64,000 bases of DNA, taken from positions 4,278,001 through 4,342,000 of the forward strand of contig NZ_CP042596.1 of assembly GCF_009914315.1 (NCBI RefSeq), written 5' to 3'. Position 1 is the stretch's first letter; each line of letters begins with the position of its first letter. This document shows positions 18,323 to 26,381 of the stretch, one piece after another. Made by a program: the position numbers and the translations under genes. The notes under the pieces were generated by a model. The model did no database searches and had not been told where the DNA came from. It worked only from the letters and a program-made list of their open reading frames with translations. The stretch comes from Granulicella sp. WH15. GTDB taxonomy: Bacteria; Acidobacteriota; Terriglobia; Terriglobales; Acidobacteriaceae.

Positions 18323-18688
18323 ATGAAAACGAAGTTGCTGCTGCTGCTCCTGCTTGCCGGGTTTGTCTCTGCGGGCGCATTCTCCACCCACATCATTCAC
18401 GCGCAGGAAGCCCCCAAGCGCATCGAGATCACAGCCAAGCGCTTCGCATACGAGCCCGGCGAGATCACCCTGAAGAAGGGGCAGCCCGTAGTGCTCGTCA
18501 TCAAGAGCCTCGACGTAGCCCACGGCCTGCGCTTTCGCGAGCTGAACCTGAACGCGAAGATCAACAAGGGCGGCTCGGCCGAGCTTCCGCTCACTCCCGA
18601 CAAGACCGGTGACTTCGTAGCCCATTGCTCCGTCTTCTGCGGCTCCGGCCACGGCGGCATGATGTTGACCCTTCACGTAGTGGACTAG
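18323..18688 (+). CDS. Secreted CuA-type cupredoxin (soluble cytochrome oxidase subunit II-like domain)
   Basis: A 121-residue protein with a signal peptide (LLLLLLLAGFVSAGAFSTHIIHAQ, ending near residue 30), preceded by AAGGAG at a good distance. The mature part is a single cupredoxin fold: FAYEPGEITLKKGQPVVLVIKSLDVAHGLRF supplies the first His. HCSVFCGSGHGGM near residues 102-114 supplies two Cys, a His and a Met in the C-x3-C-x3-H-x2-M spacing of the binuclear CuA site of subunit II. The Glu normally between the cysteines is replaced. No TM anchor remains after cleavage and no oxidase subunit I is nearby. It probably passes electrons to or from the lipoprotein cytochrome encoded immediately downstream. 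Confidence 0.85.
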   Translation: MKTKLLLLLLLAGFVSAGAFSTHIIHAQEAPKRIEITAKRFAYEPGEITLKKGQPVVLVIKSLDVAHGLRFRELNLNAKINKGGSAELPLTPDKTGDFVAHCSVFCGSGHGGMMLTLHVVD

Positions 18689-19171
18689 GTGAATGAGAAG
18701 ATGCGCCCTCCCCAAATAACAATCGCGGCAATCTGTCTGCTGGGACTGGCCGGATGCAAGGCCAGTCCTCCGAGCCGGTTCGAGACCAGCACCATTACCT
18801 TTGCCAAGCACCACATCTTCATCGGCAACAAAGACCAGAAGAACCCAATCCCCTACACCCATCAGAACTGGGAGGACGGTAAGGAAGCCTTCTCCCACTA
18901 CTGCGTCGCGTGCCACGGCACAGACGGCCAGAACACCGGCGTTCCCTTCATCGACCACATCTCCCCGCCCATCCCCTCACTGGCCTCGGCCGAGGTCCAG
19001 CGCTACACCGACGGCCAGCTCAAGTGGATTCTCGACAATGGCATCCGCCCATCCGGGATGCCCGGCTCGCAGGGAACGCTCAGCGACGACGAGCTCTGGT
19101 CGATCGTCGTCTACCTGCGCCACCTGCCGCCCGCAGGCAGTCAAGGCACTCCAGAGATGTACACCCACTAA
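18689..19171 (+). CDS. Lipoprotein c-type cytochrome
   Basis: A 160-residue protein whose GTG start directly follows the cupredoxin stop; an in-frame ATG at 18701 is an alternative. The N-terminus is a lipoprotein signal (ITIAAICLLGLAGC), the Cys being the lipidation site. The mature domain has one haem motif, CVACH in HYCVACHGTDGQNTG, and a later Met (GIRPSGMPGSQGTLSDDELWSIVVYLRHL), as in monohaem class I cytochromes. It should be a membrane-tethered periplasmic electron carrier, most likely the partner of the CuA-type protein. Its presence beside a polysaccharide polymerase gene is unusual. Confidence 0.88.
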   Translation: MNEKMRPPQITIAAICLLGLAGCKASPPSRFETSTITFAKHHIFIGNKDQKNPIPYTHQNWEDGKEAFSHYCVACHGTDGQNTGVPFIDHISPPIPSLASAEVQRYTDGQLKWILDNGIRPSGMPGSQGTLSDDELWSIVVYLRHLPPAGSQGTPEMYTH

Positions 19172-19177
19172 GCAGAT

Positions 19178-20401
19178 ATGAGTTCAGAGCAGAGCCACTT
19201 CGCCGGAGAGATCGCCGCACCATCGCCCGACACGGCGATGCCCTTTGTCGTCGGCTTCTTCTTTTCCTTCCGGCTCTTCATCATTCTCCTCTCCGTGCGC
19301 GCCCTCGGCACCGATCCGCAAACAGGCACCGAGATCAGCATTGCACTGAACCTCCTGCTCCTCTTCGTCGTCGCCTTCAGCACCCTCGGCGCAGCCGACC
19401 GAACGTTCGGCAGCATGTTGTACCTTCCCTCCATCCGTTGGGTGCTGTTTTTTCTTGCTTTCACCTGCTGCAGCCTCTCCTGGAGCGTTGCTGCCTCTCT
19501 TTCCGCAGCGGCAGCCTACTGGTGCGCCATGGCCGCCGACACAGCTATGATCGTGCTGCTTCTGCGCATCCAACCCACCACCAGCCTCGTCCACTCCCTG
19601 ATGAAGGGCTACGTCTGCGGCGCGTCCGCCATCGCGGTCATCGCATGGCTGTTGCCCACCCAGTCAGACCTAAGGCTCGGCGACGAGGAGCTACTGGGAG
19701 CCAACCAGATCGGCTACCTCTGCGCCTTCGCCTTCTTCTTCGCCCAGTACCTCATACAGCAGAAGATCGCCCGCTACTCCATCCCCGCTATCCTGCTCGG
19801 CGTAACTCTCCTCCGCAGCCTCAGCAAAACAACCATCGTTGCCTTCCTCGTGGCCGAGGGCTTCATCCTTCTGCGCGACCGCTCCATGAGCCGCCGCACC
19901 AAGCTCCTGCTCCTCTTCACGACCGCACTGATCACCCTCGCATTTTCAAGTCTCCTGACCTCTTACTTCGACATCTACTCCAACGCGGGCAACAGCCCCG
20001 AGACCCTCACCGGCCGCCTCGGCATCTGGGCCGTCATCCTCGACGAAGCCATCAAGCAACCGTGGATCGGCCACGGCTTCTACTCCGTCTGGAAGGTGAT
20101 CCCCCCCTTCGGCGACTTCGAAGCCCGCCACGCACACAACGAGCTGATTCAGCTTTTCTACTCCTACGGAGCAGTTGGCATCGCCATGATGGCTGGTCTC
20201 TACATCAGCTTCTACCTGCAAATTCGACGCTTTACCACCGGCTCCCTGCGCACCTTCTACTGCGCTCTACTGATCTTCGTGCTGATACGCGGCCTGGCCG
20301 ATACCGAAGTCTTCGACCTCTCGCTTTCGTTGTGGGCAATCGTCATGTTCAGCCTCCTGATGGAGCAAACCCACTCATCCGATCTCCCACTCGAAAGCTA
20401 G
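19178..20401 (+). CDS. O-antigen ligase/Wzy-type polymerase family membrane protein
   Basis: A 407-residue protein with about ten to twelve hydrophobic segments and the Wzy_C/RfaL signature loop TGRLGIWAVILDEAIKQPWIGHGFYSVWKV...ARHAHNELIQLFYSYGAVG near residues 284-332. The R-x-G-x-W and H-N segments face the periplasm and are needed for glycan transfer. Given the flippase and chain-length protein just upstream, it is best read as the Wzy polymerase of the exopolysaccharide; a ligase role cannot be excluded. It starts 6 bp after the cytochrome gene. Confidence 0.85.
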   Translation: MSSEQSHFAGEIAAPSPDTAMPFVVGFFFSFRLFIILLSVRALGTDPQTGTEISIALNLLLLFVVAFSTLGAADRTFGSMLYLPSIRWVLFFLAFTCCSLSWSVAASLSAAAAYWCAMAADTAMIVLLLRIQPTTSLVHSLMKGYVCGASAIAVIAWLLPTQSDLRLGDEELLGANQIGYLCAFAFFFAQYLIQQKIARYSIPAILLGVTLLRSLSKTTIVAFLVAEGFILLRDRSMSRRTKLLLLFTTALITLAFSSLLTSYFDIYSNAGNSPETLTGRLGIWAVILDEAIKQPWIGHGFYSVWKVIPPFGDFEARHAHNELIQLFYSYGAVGIAMMAGLYISFYLQIRRFTTGSLRTFYCALLIFVLIRGLADTEVFDLSLSLWAIVMFSLLMEQTHSSDLPLES

Positions 20402-20420
20402 CCCGCACACAGGAGGAAGC

Positions 20421-21191
20421 GTGTCTCATCCGGTCCATCCCGAGCATGTACTTACCCAACTCCTCGAGAACGAGAAAGCGATTACCTGCGGCGAGCAGTC
20501 CCGGCATACTTACTTCGACACCCATCAAGCGCGCTTCGCAGACATTCTCCGTCTATGCCGGGGCCAGGTTCCAATCCCTTCCGCACGGGTACTCGATATA
20601 GGAAGAAGCGAGCTAACCGCATATCTCCTGAACTTCTATCCCAACATCCACACGCTAGGCTTCGATCCGGCAATTGACGACGGAGGCCATCGCGAGACGA
20701 GCGATCTAAAGTCCGTTCCCCACATCCCCTTCGACCTTTTGAACGCGCATGTGGTCTCGAGCTGGCCCGATTGCGGACGCTTTGATCTGATCGTATTTTC
20801 AGAGGTGCTGGAACACCTCTGCGTCGCTCCCGAGTTTGTGTTTGCGCTTCTCAGCTCCCTACTCACCGATCAGGGAGTGCTCATCTGCACCACCCCCAAC
20901 GCGACTGATATCAGCAAGCGGCTCCGCCTGTTGCTTGGACGCAACCCTTACGAGCGGCTCCGGCTTTACTCCATCAATCCCGGACACATCAGGGAGTACA
21001 CCCGGCAGGAGCTCTCAGACATCGCCCAGAGCGTAGGGCTAAGCTGCATCGGCCATCACTATTTCAACTGGATACAGGGCAGCAATCAAAGCCGGATCAA
21101 GACCATCGCCAAAAAGCTTCTTCGGGCCTATCCCTCATTTCGCTCGTTCCAGCTCTGCGTGCTGACCAGGGCAACTCCGTCAAGACCGTAA
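20421..21191 (+). CDS. Class I SAM-dependent methyltransferase
   Basis: A 256-residue protein starting at GTG with a strong AGGAGG 5 bp upstream, which fixes the start. The SAM-binding motif I is VLDIGRSELTAYLLNFYP (near residue 55); a later FDLIVFSEVLEHL motif and a post-motif GVLICTTPNA strand complete the Methyltransf_11/23-type Rossmann core. The C-terminal half (LGRNPYERLRLYSINPGHIREYTRQELSDIAQSVGL) resembles methyltransferases of polysaccharide clusters. It may cap or decorate the glycan. It is the last gene of the operon; about 140 bp separate it from the regulator. Confidence 0.82.
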   Translation: MSHPVHPEHVLTQLLENEKAITCGEQSRHTYFDTHQARFADILRLCRGQVPIPSARVLDIGRSELTAYLLNFYPNIHTLGFDPAIDDGGHRETSDLKSVPHIPFDLLNAHVVSSWPDCGRFDLIVFSEVLEHLCVAPEFVFALLSSLLTDQGVLICTTPNATDISKRLRLLLGRNPYERLRLYSINPGHIREYTRQELSDIAQSVGLSCIGHHYFNWIQGSNQSRIKTIAKKLLRAYPSFRSFQLCVLTRATPSRP

Positions 21192-21256
21192 CTTCCGGAC
21201 TTATCTTCACACCCAACCTTGCAATTAGCCGCGAAGAAGCCTAAACCGCCCTAAAA

Positions 21257-21272
21257 TGTCATACGATTGTCA
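21257..21272 (-). promoter_or_regulatory. Reverse-oriented TGACA pair upstream of the response regulator
   Basis: TGTCA at 21257 and 21268 are 11 bp apart, the same unit and period as the other arrays but inverted relative to the downstream gene. The second unit lies within TTGTCA, a -35-like hexamer (21267-21272). Binding here would suit autoregulation, possibly repression; this is inference. Confidence 0.55.
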
Positions 21273-21339
21273 TTTTTCCCCGTTAAGAGTAGTCATTGTA
21301 GAGTTGGATCGACCAGAATATAAGTAAGAGGTGAAAGCT

Positions 21340-22083
21340 ATGGTCGCCACCACAGATATGGTTGAAGAAAACGAGATAGAGCTCGCGTCCACACCGACCG
21401 CGAACCTTGGCACCATCCTTATCATCGAAGACGACCCGCGTATGCAGAAGGTGCTCCGCCGCATCTTCCTTGAGGAGCACTACGCAGTCGCAGTCGCGGG
21501 CGATGGTCAGACCGGCCTCGACCTCTTCCGCAGCGTGCGCCCCCTGGCCGTTGTCCTCGACCTCATCCTCCCCCGCATCTCCGGCCGCGAGCTCTGCCAG
21601 ACCTTCAAGAGCCTCTCGAACGAGACCCCCATCATCGTCCTCAGCGCCATCAGCGAGGTCGTCGACAAAGTTCTCCTCCTCGAGCTCGGTGCCGACGACT
21701 ACGTCACCAAACCATTCAGCCCTCGCGAACTGACGGCCCGCATCCAGGCCGCCATCCGCCGCCAGCGCAAGCCCTCCGGCTCCAACGTCTTCCGCTTCGG
21801 CGAGTGCGAGATCGACTTCAAGAGTATGACCGCGCGCCGCAGCGGTACTCCCGTCGTGCTCACGGCCCACGAGTTCAAGCTACTGAAGTTCTTCACCGAT
21901 AACGTAGACCGCGTGCTCACCCGCGAGCTTCTCCTCAACGAGGTCTGGGGATACAACGCGTATCCCACCACCCGGACCGTCGACAACCAGATCCTCAAAC
22001 TGCGGCAGAAGCTGGAGCCCGACCCGGCCAATCCCAAGCATCTGCTCACAATTTACGGCGCAGGGTACAAATTTGTCCCATGA
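21340..22083 (+). CDS. OmpR/PhoB-family response regulator
   Basis: A two-domain regulator of 247 residues. The receiver domain (about residues 25-140) has the acidic pair in IIEDD, the phosphorylation site in AVVLDLILPRISG, a Ser replacing the switch Thr in IIVLSAIS and the conserved Lys in DDYVTKPFSPREL. The winged-helix output domain (about 150-247) carries the recognition helix TRTVDNQILKLRQKLE and ends with GAGYKFVP. The frame begins at a GTG (21331), but AAGAGG 8 bp before the ATG at 21340 favours the latter. The kinase gene overlaps its end by 11 bp. As an OmpR/PhoB-type DNA-binding protein it is the natural candidate to bind the 11-bp-period TGACA arrays found up to 20 kb upstream and 5 kb downstream. 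Confidence 0.93.
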   Translation: MVATTDMVEENEIELASTPTANLGTILIIEDDPRMQKVLRRIFLEEHYAVAVAGDGQTGLDLFRSVRPLAVVLDLILPRISGRELCQTFKSLSNETPIIVLSAISEVVDKVLLLELGADDYVTKPFSPRELTARIQAAIRRQRKPSGSNVFRFGECEIDFKSMTARRSGTPVVLTAHEFKLLKFFTDNVDRVLTRELLLNEVWGYNAYPTTRTVDNQILKLRQKLEPDPANPKHLLTIYGAGYKFVP

Positions 22084-23941
22084 TTTAAAAACGGCTTCTC
22101 CGGCCAGTAATCCTCTCTCCCCAGTAACGACCGGGCCGCGGAAGCAAGGCGTACGAACCCAGGTGCTGCTCGTCCTCGCTATGGCCCTGGTCACTGTCAT
22201 AGTCACAGCTCTGTTCATGCTGCTGATACGGCATCGTCTGGGCGCGCAGGTCACCGAAGATCTCTCGCAGGACCTCACCCACTCCGTCATCACCTTCCAG
22301 AACCTTCAGGCCGAGCGCCTCGCCGCGCTGGAGCGCGAGAACGCCCTGCTCGCCGAGCTGCCCACGCTCAAGGCTCTGATGACCAGCGGCGACGACCTCA
22401 CCATCCAGGACGGCGCGACCGAGTTCTGGCAGCTCAGCGGCAACGACCTCTTCGCCCTGGCCAATCCCAGCGGCCGCATCGTAGCCGTCTACTCCAAGAA
22501 CGCCCCCCCCGACGCAACCCTGCACACCGCCCTGCAATCCCTTGTCTCCTCCCCCGACAAGCAGTACCTCATCGACGGCAGCCTGCTCTACGCCTGCTCC
22601 CTGCGCCCGCTCTACTTCGGCGGCGACGACGACGGCACTCTCCTCGGCTACGTCATCAGCGGCATCTCCATCGGCCGCACCGTCCGCCAGATCAGCGAGC
22701 CAACCGGCGTCGAGGCGACCTTCCTCAGCGGCGGCCACATCGTAGCCAGCACGCTCACGCCCGCCAACCAGGCAGGTCTCGCCAGCCATCCGTCCATAAG
22801 CTCCTCCCCATCCACGGTCACCCTCGGCGGCACCCGCTTCCTCTCCGCGACAGAAGACCTCTCCACCTCGGCCACCTCGCCGCTCGAGCTGGTCGTCCTC
22901 AAGTCCTTCGCGCCCGCTGAGCGCCGCATCGCCCGCATCGACCACATGGTCCTGAGCACCGGCCTTCTGGCCCTTCTCTCCGGCACCGTCCTGATGATCA
23001 CCCTCTCCCGCCTCCTCACGCGCCCGCTCGAAGAGCTATCCGATAGCGTCAAGGCCTTCGGCATGGGAGACAGCAACTTCCGCATCCCCCGCCACGGCAC
23101 CCAGGAGGTGCTCCAGCTCAGCGCAGCCTTCGACAGAATGCGCGATGAGATCCAGCAGGCCAACCGCGCTCGTCTCGAGTCCGAGCGTCTCGCCACCATC
23201 GGGCGCATGGCCAGCTCCGTCTCGCACGATCTCCGCCACTACCTCGCCGCTGTCTACGCCAACTCCGAGTTCCTCGCGTCCGACCGCCTCTCGCTCGAGG
23301 AGCGCGCCGAGATCTTCGCCGACATCCGCACTGCCGTCCTCGGCACCACCGACATGATCGAGTCCCTGCTGGTCTTCAGCCGCACCGGAGCCAGCGTCCG
23401 CCGCACCCCCGAGCTGCTCTCCACCCTGCTCGACCGCGCCCTGGCTCTCGTCCGCTCTCACCCCGACTCCCACGGCGTCAAGCTCATCACCAGCCTCGGC
23501 GAGCCCACCCAGACCGCGGCCTTCGTCGACGGCAAGCAGATCGAGCGCGCCATCTACAACCTTCTCCTCAACGCCTGCCAGGCCGCCCACACCGCCGAAA
23601 CCGGCACCGTCCCCAGCGTCACCGTCACGCTCGAGGCCCAGCCCGAGCACATGATCGTAAACATCATCGACAACGGCCCCGGCGTACCGGAGAATATCCG
23701 CAAGAGCCTCTTCGATCCCTTCGTCAGCGAGGGTAAGCAGAAGGGCACCGGCCTCGGCCTCACCCTCGCCCACCGCATCGCCGTCGAACACGGAGGTGAG
23801 GTCATCCTCCTCAGCAGTTGCCCCGGCGAGACTATCTTTCAGATGCGGGTAAAGCGCGGTCTGCGCACAGACGAAGCAACGAGCACCTCAGATGTCGAAC
23901 GTCAGGATCGGGTCATCGCACATGAGAAGGTCTGGACCTAG
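22073..23941 (+). CDS. Membrane sensor histidine kinase
   Basis: A 622-residue kinase beginning at a TTG that overlaps the regulator gene by 11 bp. TM1 lies at about residues 36-58 (VLLVLAMALVTVIVTALFMLLI). An extracytoplasmic sensor region of about 225 residues looks Cache-like (it contains LFALANPSGRIVAVYSK and a second globular part). TM2 lies near 290-312, then HAMP (about 313-365). HisKA has the phospho-acceptor in SVSHDLRHYLAAV (His about 383), and HATPase_c (about 480-610) has N (NLLLNACQAAH), G1 (DNGPGVPENI) and G2 (GTGLGLTLAHRI) boxes. It should phosphorylate the upstream regulator. The signal is unknown; the porin and copper protein encoded downstream hint at a metal, redox or solute cue. 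Confidence 0.93.
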   Translation: MSHDLKTASPASNPLSPVTTGPRKQGVRTQVLLVLAMALVTVIVTALFMLLIRHRLGAQVTEDLSQDLTHSVITFQNLQAERLAALERENALLAELPTLKALMTSGDDLTIQDGATEFWQLSGNDLFALANPSGRIVAVYSKNAPPDATLHTALQSLVSSPDKQYLIDGSLLYACSLRPLYFGGDDDGTLLGYVISGISIGRTVRQISEPTGVEATFLSGGHIVASTLTPANQAGLASHPSISSSPSTVTLGGTRFLSATEDLSTSATSPLELVVLKSFAPAERRIARIDHMVLSTGLLALLSGTVLMITLSRLLTRPLEELSDSVKAFGMGDSNFRIPRHGTQEVLQLSAAFDRMRDEIQQANRARLESERLATIGRMASSVSHDLRHYLAAVYANSEFLASDRLSLEERAEIFADIRTAVLGTTDMIESLLVFSRTGASVRRTPELLSTLLDRALALVRSHPDSHGVKLITSLGEPTQTAAFVDGKQIERAIYNLLLNACQAAHTAETGTVPSVTVTLEAQPEHMIVNIIDNGPGVPENIRKSLFDPFVSEGKQKGTGLGLTLAHRIAVEHGGEVILLSSCPGETIFQMRVKRGLRTDEATSTSDVERQDRVIAHEKVWT

Positions 23942-25451
23942 CCAATCGCCGAGCCTACGCGGGCCGTGGCGCATCGTGCCGCTGCTCGTGCTCTTTCTCG
24001 CCCCGCCCCTGCACGCGCAAACAACAAATACGGTTACAAATCCCACAGACCTCTCCCAACAGATCCAGCAGCTCACCGACGCCATGGCCCGCACCCAGGC
24101 ACAGCTTCAGGAATCGCAGCGCCAACTGGACGCCATGCGCGCCCAGCTAGCCGCGCTGCAAAGCCAGCTATCCCAAACCACCGCCGCTACCACCGACACT
24201 ACCAAGGCCATCGACGACCTCCGCGAGCGCCAGGAGATGCAGGCCACCCAGATCGCCACTCACGACCAGATCAAGGTCGAAACCGCATCAAAATACCCTC
24301 TCAAGATCACCGGCCAGCTCCTCTTCAACGGCTTCGTCAACACCCGCGCCGTCGACGCTCCCTCCACGCCCACCCTGGCCCTCCCCGGCTCCGGCAGCAC
24401 CGGAGCCACCGTCCGCCAGACCGTCCTCGGTTTTGACGCCCGCGGCCCCCACATCCTCGGCGCGCAGAGCTACGCCGACCTGCACGTCGACTTCGCGGGC
24501 AGCCCGCCGACCTCCGGCACCAGCACCGGCATCAGCTACACCGGCTACGCCAGCAACAACGCCACCCTGCTGCGTCTCCGCACCGCCCACGCGGGCCTCC
24601 GCTGGGACCACACCGAAGCCTACTTCTCCCTCGACCGTCCCATCTTCAGCCCCGACAGCCCAGCCACCCTCACCGCCGTAGCCGAGCCCGCACTCGCCTG
24701 GTCCGGCAACCTCTGGACATGGAATCCGCAGCTCGGCATCACCCACGACCTCCCCTTCGCCACCACGCACGCCCTCCGTCTGCAAGCCGCCCTGGTCGAT
24801 GTAGGCGACGCCCCACTCCCCGTCCCCTCTGCAGCAGCGGCCGTCCCCCCCACGCTCTCCGAGCAGAGCCGCTGGCCCGGTGTTGAAGCCCGCATCGCCG
24901 TCCTCGGCAGCACCACCCCGGACGAGGGCTCCCACATCGGCATCGGCGGCTACTTCGCACCCCACCGCGATCCCCTCGGCTACCGTTTCGACTCCTGGGC
25001 GGGCACGCTGGACACGCGCCTCCAACTCCCCGCTCACTTCGCTCTCACCGGCAGCTTCTATCGCGGCCAGTCCCTCGGCGGCCTCGGCGCGGGAGCCTAC
25101 AAAGATCTCGCCTACCGCACCAGTATGACCACCGGCAGCTACCGCTACCGTCCCCTCAGCGACGTGGGAGGCTGGGCGCAGCTCCAGCAGACCGTCAACG
25201 CCCGCCTCCAGTTCAACGCCGCCTTCGGAATCGACAACGCCTTCGCCAACGAGCTTCGCCGCTACGCCTCCCCCACCGGCACCATCTACCAGAACCTCGC
25301 CCGCAACCGCACGTACACCGGCAACGTCATCTATAGCCCCAGCGCCTACCTCGTCTTCTCCCTGGAGTACCGCCACCTCATCAGCTCCCCCATCTCTTCC
25401 CCGGCCACCAGCAGCAACATTATCGGCCTGGGCGCGGGGTATCGCTTCTGA
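23922..25451 (+). CDS. Porin-like outer-membrane protein with N-terminal coiled coil
   Basis: About 509 residues from ATG 23922; an ATG at 23892 in the same frame is possible but gives an over-long signal n-region. A signal peptide (IVPLLVLFLAPPLHAQ) precedes a coiled coil of about 70 residues rich in Gln and Leu (LSQQIQQLTDAMARTQAQLQESQRQLDAMRAQLAALQSQL), then a large beta-barrel ending in an aromatic strand (IIGLGAGYRF). This layout, a periplasmic trimerising coiled coil plus barrel, is that of DcaP/OprO-type porins. It overlaps the kinase gene and touches the next start, so it belongs to the regulator operon. Substrate unknown. Confidence 0.75.
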   Translation: MRRSGPSQSPSLRGPWRIVPLLVLFLAPPLHAQTTNTVTNPTDLSQQIQQLTDAMARTQAQLQESQRQLDAMRAQLAALQSQLSQTTAATTDTTKAIDDLRERQEMQATQIATHDQIKVETASKYPLKITGQLLFNGFVNTRAVDAPSTPTLALPGSGSTGATVRQTVLGFDARGPHILGAQSYADLHVDFAGSPPTSGTSTGISYTGYASNNATLLRLRTAHAGLRWDHTEAYFSLDRPIFSPDSPATLTAVAEPALAWSGNLWTWNPQLGITHDLPFATTHALRLQAALVDVGDAPLPVPSAAAAVPPTLSEQSRWPGVEARIAVLGSTTPDEGSHIGIGGYFAPHRDPLGYRFDSWAGTLDTRLQLPAHFALTGSFYRGQSLGGLGAGAYKDLAYRTSMTTGSYRYRPLSDVGGWAQLQQTVNARLQFNAAFGIDNAFANELRRYASPTGTIYQNLARNRTYTGNVIYSPSAYLVFSLEYRHLISSPISSPATSSNIIGLGAGYRF

Positions 25452-26152
25452 TGGCCATGCGACACTTACTCTCCAGCCTTATCATCCTCTTAGCCCCTCC
25501 CCTGCTGGCCCAGTCCATCGCCGCCGACGCTGAGCTACGTCTCCAGATCGTCTCCTCCACTCCCGGCCCCCAGGGACACGTACCAGCCGTAGCCTGGCTC
25601 GAGCCGCTCGCAGGCACCCCAACGCTGCCCTTCCCGCCACACGGCCGCTACACCCTGCTGCAAGAGAACCGCATGTTCAGCCCCCACCTGCAGGTCATCC
25701 CCGTAGGCAGCTCCGTGCAGTTCCCCAACGCCGACCCGTTCTTCCACAACGTCTTCTCCCTCTTCGACGGCCGCCGCTTCGACCTCGGCCTCTACGAAGC
25801 GGGCTCCAGCAAATCCGTCACCTTCCCCCGCGAAGGCGCGTCCTACATCTTCTGCAACATCCACCCCGAGATGAGCGCCGTCGTCCTCTCACTCTCGACC
25901 CCGCTCTACGCCATAGCCGATGCCCGCGACACTCTGGACCTCCATGGCATCCCCTCCGGCGACTACAAGCTGCACCTCTGGATCGAGGGCCTTCCTCAGC
26001 CTGTCTTGAGCAGCCTGGAGCGTCATCTCCATCTCTCCTCCGGCCTCACCAATCTGGGCGAGATCAAAGCCCCCATCCCCCGAACCACAGCCATGAAGCA
26101 CTCCAACAAATTCGGCGCCACCTACGACACAACCCCCAAAACCCCTTACTAA
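25451..26152 (+). CDS. Plastocyanin-like (type 1 copper) secreted protein
   Basis: A 233-residue protein starting at ATG within TGATG, overlapping the porin stop. A signal peptide (LLSSLIILLAPPLLAQ) is followed by a carboxypeptidase-regulatory/plastocyanin-like beta-sandwich. The sequence VQFPNADPFFHNVFSLF gives a His ligand and YIFCNIHPEMSAVV gives Cys, His and Met in C-x2-H-x2-M spacing, the type 1 copper set. Such domains occur in periplasmic electron carriers annotated as methylamine-utilisation proteins. A C-terminal domain (ADARDTLDLHGIPSGDYKLHLWIEGL) is also beta-rich. Together with the CuA-type protein and two cytochromes it is the fourth predicted periplasmic electron carrier in 20 kb. 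Confidence 0.8.
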   Translation: MAMRHLLSSLIILLAPPLLAQSIAADAELRLQIVSSTPGPQGHVPAVAWLEPLAGTPTLPFPPHGRYTLLQENRMFSPHLQVIPVGSSVQFPNADPFFHNVFSLFDGRRFDLGLYEAGSSKSVTFPREGASYIFCNIHPEMSAVVLSLSTPLYAIADARDTLDLHGIPSGDYKLHLWIEGLPQPVLSSLERHLHLSSGLTNLGEIKAPIPRTTAMKHSNKFGATYDTTPKTPY

Positions 26153-26186
26153 TCGTGCAGTTGCGGCTGTTGCCGTGGCTCGAGTA

Positions 26187-26350
26187 AGCAAAGACGTCCT
26201 GCCGGACGGGCTCGCTACGCGCGAGACGGGTGTTCACGCGTCTTTTACTGCTTCTCCTACTGGTCAAAAACAAAAATCTTCGATGCCGACCAGCGGGAGG
26301 CCCTCAGAAGATCATCCTACCCATACCGCCCCGAGAACGGCACGAAGTGC
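26187..26350. repeat. Dispersed repeat family A, inverted copy
   Basis: Reverse complement of the same element found at 55797-56040 and 61308-61485. It includes the GCACTTCGTGCCGTTCTCGG end (at 26350), the GATCTTCTGAGGGCCTCCCG middle part and the GTCCGGCAGGAC tail (near 26194). It stops only 4 bp before the TGACA array at 26355. Confidence 0.75.
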
Positions 26351-26354
26351 CCCA

Positions 26355-26381
26355 TGACAATCAGATGACATCAGACTGACA
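26355..26381 (+). promoter_or_regulatory. Three perfect TGACA repeats upstream of the epimerase gene
   Basis: TGACA occurs at 26355, 26366 and 26377, exactly 11 bp apart. A -10-like CATAAA at 26400-26405 starts 23 bp after the last unit. This is the cleanest copy of the array in the window. Confidence 0.8.

Noticed and set aside
18910..20601. Long plus-strand open frame (563 codons) overlapping the cytochrome and ligase genes
   Set aside because: Arg/Pro-rich shadow translation typical of high-GC DNA; the cytochrome, ligase and methyltransferase frames carry the real motifs.
24288..25376. Minus-strand open frame opposite the porin gene
   Set aside because: Gly/Val/Glu-rich shadow with no start signals; the plus-strand barrel frame is in a coupled operon.
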